A stretch of 64,000 nt of DNA. It comes from Buxus sempervirens. Taxonomy: Eukaryota; Streptophyta; Magnoliopsida; Buxales; Buxaceae. Positions 54,510 to 63,684 of the stretch are shown piece after piece. Every line of letters begins with the position of its first letter. Position 1 is the first letter of the stretch. The notes below the pieces were generated by a model that worked only from the letters and a program-made list of their open reading frames with translations, had not been told where the DNA came from and searched no databases. The stretch covers positions 11,149,402-11,213,401 of the forward strand of contig OX387183.1 of NCBI GenBank assembly GCA_947561395.2, written 5' to 3'. The translations under genes and the position numbers were made by a program.

Positions 54510-55311
54510 TTCACTCTGTTGTTGCAGAGCTCGCTGGCGAAATGGAACAACATTATTCACTGAGTATTTGGGAACACCCTTTGCATGGCTTAGAGAAGAA
54601 TGGTCATAGGAAAAAATGGTATGACGAGTATTCAGAGAATGCCCTAGACAACCACAGGAGAAACAAAAAAGAGGAATTCCTTCAAGACCGAAAGTGACCG
54701 AAACCTTGGAGTCATTGATATCTTCAACATAGACACCTACTGGCAATGGATGATTTATGGGTAACTTCCATTTCAGACAAGCAAAAGGACCATCAGCCTC
54801 CTGCAGAAGTTCCACCGCTAGGGTTTCTCCGAACTCATTACCAAGTCTCCAAAGGAAGTCTCGATCACACAAGGCTAGGAGTAGATCTTGAAGTTGAGCC
54901 CAGATAATAAAAGATTGAAAAGTAAATGAGTTTACTTGAGATACCGATGAGATTTGTTCAATATTGCACAAGATGTTATTGATAAACCAAGGTCTACCGA
55001 TGAGCACCGAACCCAGGCCTTCTTTTGTATCAAAAGAATATAAGGAATCTAGAGGAAGACACAGCCGATATTTCAGCAACGTTGAAAGCTCTCCAAGCCC
55101 TCTCTGCAAAACTCTTTACAGCGGAGATGGATAAGTTGCCACCAATGGGTTTTAAGAGAACTAGATTTCTCGATTTGGACATGAGGCGGCGCTTTTCATC
55201 GGGATTGAGGGTTAGAGTTTTCTCAGGATGGGAAGGGATAAACATTTTGTTAAATTTGTTTGTAAGCTCTTCCGTGGGATAAGCGAAAGCAGACCAAAGC
55301 GAAACCCCTCC
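54510..55311 (-). pseudogene. LINE2 ORF1: DUF4283-like domain and zinc knuckle
   Basis: Two overlapping open frames read ...GGVSLWSAFAYPTEEL, NLVLLKPIGG, then GLGSVLIGRPWFINNIL (RPW typical of DUF4283), WAQLQDLLLALCDRDFLWRLG, GPFACLKWKLPINHPLPVGV and CFSCGCLGHSLNTRH. The knuckle CX2CX4HX4C has R where the last C should be. A frameshift near 55060 separates the halves. The protein would coat LINE RNA. The N-terminus is cut at 55312 by LTR E. Confidence 0.78.
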
Positions 55312-56007
55312 TGTAAACACACAAAAATTGCACGATTTTTGATAAATCTTGAAGGAGAGAAATATTTTATTGGAATTTTCAATTCTTAGCATTAGGTTTA
55401 AGATCCTTAACCCATTTGTATCCAAAACCGCAAAGGAAAAGGCCCAAATTCAATCTTTTGCGCAAAGTCAAACTTTTCCGGTTGAATTTTGTTGATTTTT
55501 GGCCCCAAAAAATGAAATATTTTTTTAGGCAAGATTTCAAGATAATTTTCCCCGGTAATCAGGTTTTTAGCAATGTTATTACATAAATGAATTTTTTGAG
55601 CCTTTAAATCTTGACAAATACCTTGGTATTAACATGCTGAATCTTTTTACCGGACCTGAAAAACTGGAGTTTAGCTTTGAACTGTAAAGTTGACTTTTAT
55701 TCACTTGGAATTTGGGTCTGGAACTATTTTTAATGGATTCAAATGGGGGGTGTTTGTTTATTTACATGTAATATCTTAAGTAAATGGAGATTAAAAAATA
55801 CAAGGACATTTACTTAAACGATATTACATGTAAATAAGTATTGCTTGTGTAGGTAAGGGTCAAGGTTGTGCAGAATCTGTGTAGACAGGCCATTTTGGTC
55901 TTGTCCGCATATGGTATGTGGTTTGGACAAACCGCATTTGGTATGTGGTTTGGTCTTATCCGCATATATAATGCGAACTGAATATGGCCGCATTGTATAT
56001 GCGGTCA
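55312..56007 (+). mobile_element. LTR 'E': truncated fifth copy of the A-D family, inverted
   Basis: Starts TGTAAACACAC (inverse of the A-D right end) and follows A backwards: the ATAAAATATTTCTCTCC stretch (inverse), the 6-G tract replacing the C-run, the foldback (55756-55839), and CCGCATATGG/TGTGGTTTGG words in place of the U3 array (55900-56005). It stops at 56007 where LTR Z begins, so the TATA and the rest are missing. CCTCC at 55307-55311 would be its TSD copy; no partner was found. Confidence 0.8.
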
Positions 56008-57455
56008 TGTAAAACCCCAAATTTTTAGTGATTATTGTTTATGAGAAATTAACAAGTCTGTATGGATGAAACTTTCAGAGATCTGTAAAGCAGGGGTATA
56101 TTGGGGATTCGAGACATTAAGCGTGGAAACGAGATAATTAAGGTTAGTACTGTGCTGATAATAATTAGAGTGATTTTTCTGTTTGAATTCAGTTGTTTTA
56201 AAATAGAATATATATTAATATGGCTGATCAGGTGGAGAAGAAATTCAGTAGATCAAATGGCTGGGAAGGCTGTGCATGTAGGGAGATGCGTGGGTGAGCA
56301 TGCAGCGAAACATGAATTTAGTTGGTTGAGTGCAAAAGTAGGGCAAGTATAAATACTCAGTGTATTTTCAGAGCATAGGTTTCGCACCACTGAGCTTGAA
56401 GAAAAATTGCGGCTGGATTGCTAGGGCTTCTGGAGAAGAACAGTAGTGTGGATTTTGCTGCCGATCGGAGTGTGAAGTGAAGGAAGAACCGAAACGAAGG
56501 CGAAGTGAAGCTGCTTGACGCCAAACAGAATAGAGATTATTCTGTAGGCTAATTCGAACAGATGATAAACAGGGAAGAACACAAGAAGCTTGCCCAAAAC
56601 ACAGAGAAAAACGTCTCTGAAGTTCAATTCAATATTAATTCATCAAAGTCCCCTAAACTGAGTCCACAAGCCGGACTTTATAGCCAAAATCGTCTATACT
56701 GGAAAGTTACTAAAAACGGCAAAATCCCTTAAGGCATGCCTAAATAAAATATAGAAATAAATAAGCATCCTATGAAAAATCTAGCCCAAATCGGTTTTAA
56801 AATCACTTCCTAATTGACAAACGAAGTATTACCAAAAATAGCAACAAATAACTAAGAATAGCAATTCGGAGGGGAAAACAGCGGATTTGGAGGTCGATAA
56901 AGGTGCACATCGACTTTAGTCCATGTAGCATGGCGTGCGCACCGGAAATATCTTTCCGAATTGGGGTCATATGCGTAACCGTAGCCAAAGTTATGGCCAA
57001 AATACTAAAACGCGCTCAAAACTGCCCCAATTAGAAATATATCACCATCACTTCCTGCCTTTGCGATGCTCTGCCAACTCATGGTATTCCAATGCCATCA
57101 ATGTACAATCTGACAGCTCCGCATCATCTGTCTCGGATCCCCCTGCATCACTGCTCGATCGAGCAACTTCCGTGGTTTTTGTCTAAGCTTCTTGCCGATT
57201 AGCGAGTGTTCAAGTTAGTACGAGTGGAGCTAATTTTTTGTAAAGGAATCATAGGAGGATTGTCCTACAAATCAGACCTAATCGGAGGGATATTTCTCTG
57301 CAGAAAACATCTTTCAATCAGAGAAGAATTTGGGCGGAAATCGATATCTGAGATTTCGGTTCCAGGAGTTGTAGTTGCAGGATTTTGAGCATTTATCTGT
57401 GAGTAGCATCGTTTTACTCCGTTTATTGGTTTTGATTACCTGAGAATAGCCAAAA
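56008..57455 (+). mobile_element. LTR 'Z' (start like LTR X), with nested repeat; right end uncertain
   Basis: TGTAAAACCCCAAATTTT at 56008 matches the LTR X start. A TATA box (GTATAAATAC, 56347-56356) is followed by a leader-like stretch. It is interrupted at 56440-57165 by the dispersed repeat. 57180-57450 resembles LTR leader/U5 sequence, but I find no CGGGGTGTTACA end. LINE3 begins immediately after. Candidate TSD copy GGTCA at 56003-56007 has no confirmed partner. Confidence 0.45.
56440..57165 (-). repeat. Dispersed repeat, inverted copy of 50060-50705
   Basis: Read on minus it aligns with the copy at 50 kb over most of its length, ending at CAGGGGGATCCGAGACAG (57150). It may be a separate insertion into LTR Z. 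No TSD was identified. Confidence 0.65.
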
Positions 57456-58325
57456 TGCATTGTTATATCAGTAGCATAGTGATGAATTTCCTTGTGAGTA
57501 AACGCCCTGAGGACCAAATGAGCTTGCTGTAAGAGCAGTTGAAGAATAGGTGGTTGTGGTTTTTAGACTTCTCTCTACACAACACACAAGTGTCAGCTTG
57601 AGTTATTCTCCATGCCTTTAGCTTGTCTCGAGTTAGTAGCTTGTGGTGGATAGCCATCCAAGTGGTGAAGGATGCTTTCGGTATATGCCATTGGAACCAT
57701 ATGAGCTTGTGCCAATCCAATTTCTGATGAGGCAAGTCAAGGGCTTGGTATGCAGACTTGATAGTGAAGAGACTTGTGTTTGTTAGCTTCCAAATGACCA
57801 AATCTTCTTTGGTAGCTTCTGGTGGTGGTAGCTCATGTAGACGCCCCCATATCTGCGTGAGATCTGTAGTGGTAGAAGGAGGAACATCCCAGCTGTTGCC
57901 GTGGATTATACTATCGACTTTAGCAGACCTACCAAGACCAGAATCATAAATAACTCTTGGGTTGTACCTTTGGAAGAGAGGACCATCCGGGTGCCAGTTA
58001 TCAAACCATAAGGAAGTGGTTTTGCTGTTGAAAACTCTTGATTTGATGTAGGTAGAGGCAGAGTTGCAAGCTTTCAAGATTTTTCTCCAGCACCATGAGC
58101 AGCTACTAGGAATGGCAATCGACCAAAAATTCCTATTTCTTAGAAGAGAGTCATGTACCCATTCGGACCATAAGCTTATAGGTTTGTTGGCTAAGAGCCA
58201 AACAAACTTCAATATGGCTGATTTGTTCCATAGAGCAAGGTTGAGTAAGCCTAACCCGCCTTCTTGTTTTGGAGAACATACAACTTCCCACTTAATAGGA
58301 ATGAGCTTCTTTGTGGTAATATAAA
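57450..58325 (-). pseudogene. LINE3: fragment with zinc-binding (zf-RVT) domain, different LINE lineage
   Basis: Minus reading: KWEVVCSPKQEGGLGLLNL (start near 58320), then SEWVHDSLLRNRNFW, SLWFDNWHPDGPL, and zf-RVT from ~57690 (IWFQWHIPKASFTTWMAIHH, LLTRDKLKAW, CVLCREKSKNHNHLFFNCSYS). The long frame 58212-57463 is open. It lacks endonuclease, RT and RNase H. The sequence is clearly diverged from LINE1/LINE2 (RLP/CSLCGEH version), so it is another lineage, similar to the fragment at 63.7 kb. Confidence 0.85.
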
Positions 58326-59002
58326 TGGGGAAAAGTTATTAATACATTTTTTTTTCTCTTACCACGTCATTAGTCAAACCTTTAGAAGGAAGAAACTGTT
58401 ACAAATAGCAAAATTCAATCTAGTAAACTGGTATTTCAAAAACGTTAAGGGGAAAGCAAGATTGTATGAAACATCTAGGGGGTAAACTGTAATTATCCCA
58501 AAAAAAATGACCAAAAAAAATGGGTTTATCAACAAAGCCACTTCATTAAACAATAAATTGATTAATCAACTTCAAATTATTCAACTTTTATGTATTTCAA
58601 TGCATATTAAGGGTATGCACCATTGCGTAACAAGTTTTTTCTATTATTTTATTATTTATTATTTTTTATTAAGAGATGAAGACGTAAAGTTTCTCCAACT
58701 CAACGCGGAAATAATAGTAACAAAGATAAAAGTTAACATAACAATTGAAATCTGCAAAATCACCTGAAAATAAATAAGTTCATTAATCTTGTTCAAATTA
58801 TTTAATTTTTTTTATCATAGTACAATATAAAGAAGAGCCCCCACAATATGTCTTTTCTAATAAGTAGGAGATATCCAAACCTCCCCCACAATGTCTCAGC
58901 ACGAGATTTATTTTACCAAGTACAAACAACTCATCAAAATAAAAGTTATATAATGCATCATAACCTTCAAAATTGGTTATGCCAGCTCAGTTAGGTGCTT
59001 TG
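58326..59002 (-). other. 3' flank of BAHD2
   Basis: AT-rich. TTTATT at 58907-58912 gives AATAAA on minus, ~95 bp after the BAHD2 stop, a plausible polyadenylation signal. 58335-58500 has weak inverted similarity to the MULE TIR words (TAAACCCCC/GGGGGTAAAC). No gene. Confidence 0.45.
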
Positions 59003-60337
59003 CTAGTCTAAAGCACTGGGATTGGACAAAGCAAACCTAAGGAGCTCCTCGTCATTTTCAAACGTGGCCATGACTTGTTCATCCAAGGTGACCCAAGCTT
59101 GTATTCCATCTCCCAATCTGGTATCAATCATCACAACAACATTGCTCAGACCCGAGGCTGTTGAACTCACATCAGTCACCCATGTAGGCTTTCCCCACCC
59201 AAAATCAGCTTCATACAGAGGGAACCTACACCAACTGGTGAATGTATAAGAATCCACTTCATCTGCAGAAAAGAAATTGTCCAATTTTTCCATGCCTTCA
59301 AAAATCCTCAAGACCCCATCATCACCTTGAAGTTCTTTCAGTCGCCCATCATCAACTTTGTGAATAGCTTCACTCAGCTGACGCACCAAGTTACCCAACT
59401 CAATCTCCCCCTCATTCTTTGATGTTACACTCGCGTGCCAGAGGATGTTCCCGACAGAAGTTTCCGGCAATGGTGGAACCATCTTCCTCCGCATGTTGAT
59501 TGCATGATTCGCCATAAAAAGAAGCTTTTTTGAGCCTGGTTTTGCTCGAGATGCAGCCAATATAAGTTGCCAGATCAACGATGTTACCACTTCAAATCGA
59601 CTGGGTTGCTTCACAGGACTCAAAGAGTCATTGTTACCCACCTTCGCCTTTAGAGCAGCTATGTTTGAGCCATCAAACACAAACCTTCTTGTCCTTATAC
59701 TTGAAGGGGACACCAATTCGGATGCACCAACATTGGGCATGAATCCGGCTAAATCTTTTGATGGGAAGAGAGAATCTTGTATGAAGATGGGACACGAAGC
59801 TTCAGTAGAACCACGAGCGATGGAGGCCCAATAATTAGCAAACGCCGTCAACGATGATGCATCAATGATCTTGTGTAAAAAGGACATGCCAATTGCAAGT
59901 CCTCCACAATCAAAATGGTTTACTTGAACGGCTAATTGAGCTACGTTATCTGGTCCAGTGATTGGATAATCACTTGGAACAAAACGATTGAAGACCTCCA
60001 TTTCAGGTTCCATTAAAATTTCTGAGAGCTCGCAGTTGACTTGCGCTTCCAAAAAATCAACCCCCTCATCGTTACAGTCAATGGTGAAGCTATCTTTGGT
60101 CCTTCCTGCAAATGGGTAGTACATTGTTAAGGCATCCGATAAGGATTTCTTGAGCTTCTCTGCCCTTTCGGCGGTTCCAATTATTCCTTCATTGTTCTTG
60201 GTATTGTAAAAGAAAACAATGGGAACATAAACTGCAGGAATTAACTGATCAAGAAGGGAGAATTTCAAGGTTCTAAGATGAAGAGGAGTTGGGGAAGATG
60301 GTTTGATAGTCTCTCTTGAGATGATTTCAACTTTCAT
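59003..60337 (-). CDS. BAHD2: BAHD-family acyltransferase, paralogue of BAHD1
   Basis: 444 residues, intronless, intact. HXXXD is HKIID at 155-159 and DFGWG is at 378-382. It is roughly 80% identical to BAHD1 by eye, with the same SFTIDCNDEGVDFLEA and NHFDCGG regions. The reading frame runs open upstream to 60361, but the codon there is TTG (TTGTGCAAG), not ATG, where BAHD1 has ATGAAAGGA. The first real ATG is at 60337 (MKVEIISRET), equal to the second ATG of BAHD1. BAHD proteins acylate specialised-metabolite alcohols or amines using acyl-CoA; substrate unknown. Residues near the motifs agree between the two, while differences cluster around 45-60 and 233-246. It converges with BAHD1 across 24 kb of transposons. 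Confidence 0.95.
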   Translation of the reverse strand: MKVEIISRETIKPSSPTPLHLRTLKFSLLDQLIPAVYVPIVFFYNTKNNEGIIGTAERAEKLKKSLSDALTMYYPFAGRTKDSFTIDCNDEGVDFLEAQVNCELSEILMEPEMEVFNRFVPSDYPITGPDNVAQLAVQVNHFDCGGLAIGMSFLHKIIDASSLTAFANYWASIARGSTEASCPIFIQDSLFPSKDLAGFMPNVGASELVSPSSIRTRRFVFDGSNIAALKAKVGNNDSLSPVKQPSRFEVVTSLIWQLILAASRAKPGSKKLLFMANHAINMRRKMVPPLPETSVGNILWHASVTSKNEGEIELGNLVRQLSEAIHKVDDGRLKELQGDDGVLRIFEGMEKLDNFFSADEVDSYTFTSWCRFPLYEADFGWGKPTWVTDVSSTASGLSNVVVMIDTRLGDGIQAWVTLDEQVMATFENDEELLRFALSNPSALD

Positions 60338-60439
60338 CTTCTTTCTTGCTTCCTTGCACAATGGAAATCCTATTTTCCTGTGGCTCCTAGGAGAATCAAC
60401 ACTTCAGGTTTGCATGGGGATAAAGGCCATATAATTATG

Positions 60440-60450
60440 CATATATATGG
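60440..60450 (-). promoter_or_regulatory. Putative TATA box of BAHD2
   Basis: CCATATATATG on minus, ~100 bp before the ATG, aligned with the BAHD1 TATA box and embedded in the shared leader homology. Confidence 0.6.
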
Positions 60451-60988
60451 TACAAATTATTGAGATGGTGGAATAAGAGTTCATGACTCTAGAATCAATG
60501 GCTACGCCATGGCTATGACTTTGTCATGGTCTTGACTTTAATGATATCAATTATTGTAAGCCGCTACGGAGGGGTGGTCAGCAAAAACGACTGGTCAATA
60601 TTGGCTTTCCTATTCGATATGTTTATAACGTATAATGTTGTTACTTTAAAAATATAATATAACTTACCATTTGACCATGTTCTTGTATCCTAAATTGAGC
60701 TTCATTTCATTCCACCTATAGGTTTTCTCAAAATAAAACCTATTGCAAAATTTTTCTCCTTGATTAAACATTTTGTTTTTGTTTTGAGTTAGTGTTATTT
60801 ACTCCTTCCATTCGTAATTTTTTTCTACTTTTCCCCTTAAAATTTCTCCTTATTCTTTTTTTATTTAAACTTTATATACTGTTCTTTGTCTTGATTTACA
60901 TCTAGCATCTAGAACTGAAAATTGTGTTAATTCTATTTAAGCTGTTGTTTTATAAAGGAAAAATTGGTCCTTTTGTAATTGTGCTGTT
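60451..60988 (-). promoter_or_regulatory. BAHD2 upstream region
   Basis: Reading from the gene outward, homology with the BAHD1 promoter covers the TTCCACCAT...AATAATTTGT stretch. It is then interrupted by ~390 bp absent from BAHD1 (about 60480-60840) and resumes with TATATAAAGTTTAAATAAAAAAAG-type sequence (60845-60890), a single copy of the unit that is tandemly repeated before BAHD1. So either BAHD2 gained ~390 bp or BAHD1 lost it. Confidence 0.6.
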
Positions 60989-61321
60989 GGGTTAAACCAG
61001 AACCCGCCCTTGTAAAATTATAATGTTTAAGCCAATACCAACCCGCCCCATCAGGTTGGTAATGGGGTGGGTCGGAGCTGTCCCTCCTGTACTATAAATT
61101 AATATGCAAAGATAATAATTTTTAAAGTAGTGCATGTATTTTAATTATGCTTTTATTCATAAAATATGTAATTTTTATACATACCTGGTCTAATGAAGTA
61201 AGGTCAGGTTTGTGGCGGGTTTAGTTAAACCCTAACCTGATTTATCCCGTATATACCAAACCTTAACCATTAGGGGTGAGCGGGGCGGGTTATCCATTTA
61301 ACCTGCCCCATTGCCATCATT
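60989..61321. mobile_element. Probable hAT-like remnant upstream of BAHD2
   Basis: AACCCGCCC/GGGCGGGTT words at both sides (60999-61080, 61215-61320) around an AT-rich core, ending GCCCCATTGCCATCATTA, like the ends of the hAT-like elements at 15153 and 28533. No TSD found. Confidence 0.45.
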
Positions 61322-61678
61322 ATAAGATTGCCATCATTAAAAGGAAGAGAGAGAAATCAAAGTTTGGTTCAATATTTCTTTCTTTTTTATGTAACGAAGG
61401 ATTTATCTTCTATAACCGATTAACATTAAATAAAGAAAAAAAAAGTGGCAAAAAAAAAAAAAAGAAAAAGAAAAAAAGCCACATTTTATACCATCGGAAG
61501 AATGAAGTGGGAGTTAAAATCGGTATTCTAAAAATAAATTAAAACGTAAACAATGGATTTCTCATTTCCTTGAAGGTTAAAATCCGTATTCCAAAAATAA
61601 ATTAAAAGGTGAAGCTAAACTTTGATCTTCCGACAAGGAAAGAAAAAGGTACTTAGAATTTGAATTTATAGTTATATA
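61322..61678. other. Intergenic with local duplication
   Basis: An A-rich stretch (61430-61485) and a direct duplication of GTTAAAATC(G/C)GTATTC(T/C)AAAAA (61514 and 61577). No gene. Confidence 0.5.
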
Positions 61679-62034
61679 TGTAACATCCCAGTCCCATATC
61701 CAACAAGATATTGTCCGCTCTAGGCCCAATGGGCCCTCACATATTTGTTTTCAAGAGATAACACGAGAAAACTTCCCATTAGTCACCCATTCTAGCACTG
61801 CTATCACTCGAGCACGTTTAACTTGAGGGTTCCAAAGGGATTTAGTCCTGTGTTATGCTTTAAAAGGCCTCTTGTTAAGTAAGGGATCACAAGACTACTT
61901 ATAGCATCCCCGAGCGATGTGGGATCCCAACCATATGCACATCCTCGCTTGGTAGCTTGCCATTGTGGTAGCATGCCTAGGTCTCTCACCCCGCCCACAT
62001 CATAGCTACCCACTTAGACAGTCAGAATGTTACA
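61679..62034 (-). mobile_element. Cassandra retrotransposon LTR (5S-rRNA-like promoter)
   Basis: On plus it begins TGTAACATCCC and ends ATGTTACA; on minus it reads TGTAACATTCTGACTGTC...GGGATGTTACA. Read on minus it contains a clear 5S-rRNA-like stretch: AAGTTAAACGTGCT (61824-61811, the box A equivalent of 5S AAGTTAAGCGTGCT), TGATAGCAGTGCTAGAATGG and GTGACTAATGGGAAGTTTTC (box C region). A 5S-derived pol III promoter in the LTR is the hallmark of Cassandra TRIM elements. This is the 3' LTR in minus orientation. Confidence 0.88.
61753..61845 (-). promoter_or_regulatory. 5S-rRNA-like internal promoter within the Cassandra LTR
   Basis: About 90 bp similar to the 3' two thirds of plant 5S rRNA. 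Box A differs by one base; the box C region GGGTGACCTCCTGGGAAGT is altered to GGGTGACTAATGGGAAGT. It is probably derived from a pol III promoter; activity is unknown. Confidence 0.75.
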
Positions 62035-62112
62035 TACTCCCCTCTATGGGACAACGCATCCTTGTGTTGGGCCGAACCCCCACACTTCCGGTCGGGGCAG
62101 ACTCTGATACCA
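62035..62112 (-). mobile_element. Cassandra internal region with polypurine tract and PBS
   Basis: On minus: TGGTATCAGAGTC (62112-62100) is a primer-binding site for initiator tRNA-Met (canonical TGGTATCAGAGC). It is followed by GCCCCGACCGGAAGTGTG and GGTTCGGCCC, typical Cassandra internal words, and by the purine-rich ATAGAGGGGAGTA (62047-62035) that primes plus-strand synthesis, immediately before the LTR. It is non-coding, as expected. Confidence 0.82.
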
Positions 62113-62114
62113 TT

Positions 62115-63242
62115 TGAAAAATACAGTTTAGACTCTTTCACACCTAGAGGGGGGGTGAACAGGTATAAACAATTGCCGAATAAAAATTTCTATTAATTAA
62201 AGACAAGTCCTTAATTAATAGGCATGCACAAGCCTTAGAAAAATTGCAAAAATTTCGATAGCCAATGTCACACAAAATTGCAAATAAGAATAAACAATAA
62301 ATAAATCAACACAGGCAATTTTAGTGCCGAAGAGAAAACTCTAAGAGAACTCTCAAAGAAAAAAACCCTTCTGGCTGTTAGGAGCCATCTCAAAAAATTC
62401 CACTAGAAGAAGATGACTTACAGACCGTGGTTCAGATGACCCAACATAGACTCTGACTCACAGCCCAAGTATCTGAAGAACTCTTCAAACTTGCACCCTT
62501 GCAATGATTCAGAACTTTGAATATCTTCTTCGTGAAACACCAAATGAACTCACTCAGCAACCGTAAGAACTCGCACGAGCAAACTCTTCAACCTGGAACT
62601 CCAAGGTAAGAGAAGTAAGAAAAGAAGAATCAATGGCTCAAAAGAAGTAAAGTAGGAAAGAAGTTTTTCTTCCTCACACAAGATGATTTAGGGCTCCAAA
62701 AACTACTTGAAAGATGTTTTGGAACGTCCTTAAAATGATTTTATACGTTAGGAAGAAGTCTAGGAGAAGTTGGATTTGGATTAGAAATTACAGAAATTTA
62801 AAAACTAAATTTACATCTCCAACGTTCGAGCACTCTCTAACGTGGCTCTCACGTTTAATTCACGAAAATAGTTGATTTGGTCTGGTTCAAACATAGGTCA
62901 AACGCCAAGTTGAAAATATGCGTTTGTTCGAACGTTGGATCTAACTCTTTCGAACGCTACTCTCGGGTTTGTCTGCAACTCACCATAGAGATTGTCTCAT
63001 TCGAACTCCACATCAAACTTTCTCGAACGCTAGGCTCGGGTTTGTTTGCAACTCACTAAATAAGATAATATTCGAATGCCACATCAAAATCTTCCTAACG
63101 TCAAGCATAAAATCTTCAATTTAACTCTGATTTTGATGCCGTTTGAACCATGACTTCTCGAACTTATCCTAACCAACATAAACACCTTAAAACATACTTT
63201 TTGACACGGAATCAAGTGAATTTAAAAATATTAAATTTAACA
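62115..63242 (-). mobile_element. Copia-like LTR fused to the Cassandra PBS
   Basis: On minus it starts TGTTAAATTT (63242) after the polypurine tract AAAGGGGGAG (63255-63246) and ends TTTTTCA (62115), 2 nt before the PBS. It is homologous to the solo LTR at 26778-27986 (CCGTGTCAAAAAG near the start, CTCTAGGTGTGAAAGAGTCTAAACTG near the end). TATA TATAAAAT at 62745-62738. TTCGAACG words lie in U3 (62820-63060). A PPT on one side and a PBS on the other is not the structure of a single ordinary element end. Confidence 0.82.
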
Positions 63243-63589
63243 AACTCCCCCTTTGGCTATTCCATGACAAAACCAAACACACTTATTCTTGTTGTTGTGA
63301 AACACCAAGCAACAACTAGAAATAATAAAAAAAAATGAAAAATTTTGACAAGACCTATCCTAGACACATTAAACTATGTCTTATAGACCTATACCTGAAA
63401 CACAAAAAATAAACAAAATACCATGTGAAGAGCAAAGAGAATATAACCAATAATCTTAAACCAAAAATAATTCTTTCCACAAGTAAATGAACAAAAATGA
63501 TAATTAAAATTAAGCATTCATTTACGTCATGACAGTACATCCATATCAACATCCATATAAACAAATATTACAATCATTCAAGTTTTGAT
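63243..63589 (-). mobile_element. 3' internal end of a copia-like element (PPT side)
   Basis: On minus ...TTTTGTCATGGAATAGCCAAAGGGGGAGTT leads into the LTR; GCCAAAGGGGGAG is the classic Sirevirus/copia polypurine context. Further upstream only a hydrophobic, probably non-coding open frame (63564-63355) is visible. Confidence 0.6.
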
Positions 63590-63680
63590 AATCCATGAAA
63601 AAAAAAAATATACATCCATGACAAAAAATATACATCCATATATGCATCCATAACAAAAAAATATACATCCATGACCAATG
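63590..63680 (+). repeat. Short tandem repeat (ATACATCCATGAC-AAAAAAT)
   Basis: Four imperfect units of ~20 bp, then CCAATGCCCAATGCCC. It separates the copia-like sequence from the LINE fragment. Confidence 0.7.
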
Positions 63681-63684
63681 CCCA

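Larger units (their letters stand above)
35614..55311 (-). mobile_element. LINE2: second L1-type LINE of the LINE1 family, interrupted and deleted
   Basis: Minus-strand order: ORF1 (55311-54510, 53859-53243), ORF2 endonuclease (53246-52970, 52277-52223, 37735-37440), linker and RT start (37435-36711), zf-RVT tail (36710-36447), RNase H (36022-35640). Insertions are a copia-like LTR at 53860-54509 (TSD TTCAC), a second at 52278-52969 (TSD AGACT), a CACTA at 37736-52222 (TSD ACG) and a small CACTA-like element near 36023. Protein similarity to LINE1 is clear throughout. The RT core is deleted. Confidence 0.85.

Noticed and set aside
55312..55425. N-terminal extension of the LINE2 ORF1 frame up to 55425
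   Set aside because: This part is antisense LTR E read in frame; the LINE sequence starts at 55311.
59003..59834. Plus-strand open frames opposite BAHD2 (59022-59249, 59631-59834) and minus frames opposite BAHD1
   Set aside because: Antisense shadows of the real BAHD reading frames.
61276..61542. Plus frame with a lysine run
   Set aside because: The lysines come from the A-rich tract at 61430-61485; the start lies in a hAT-like remnant.
61753..61845. Genuine 5S rRNA gene
   Set aside because: Only part of the 5S sequence, with changes in box C, and it is enclosed by Cassandra LTR ends.
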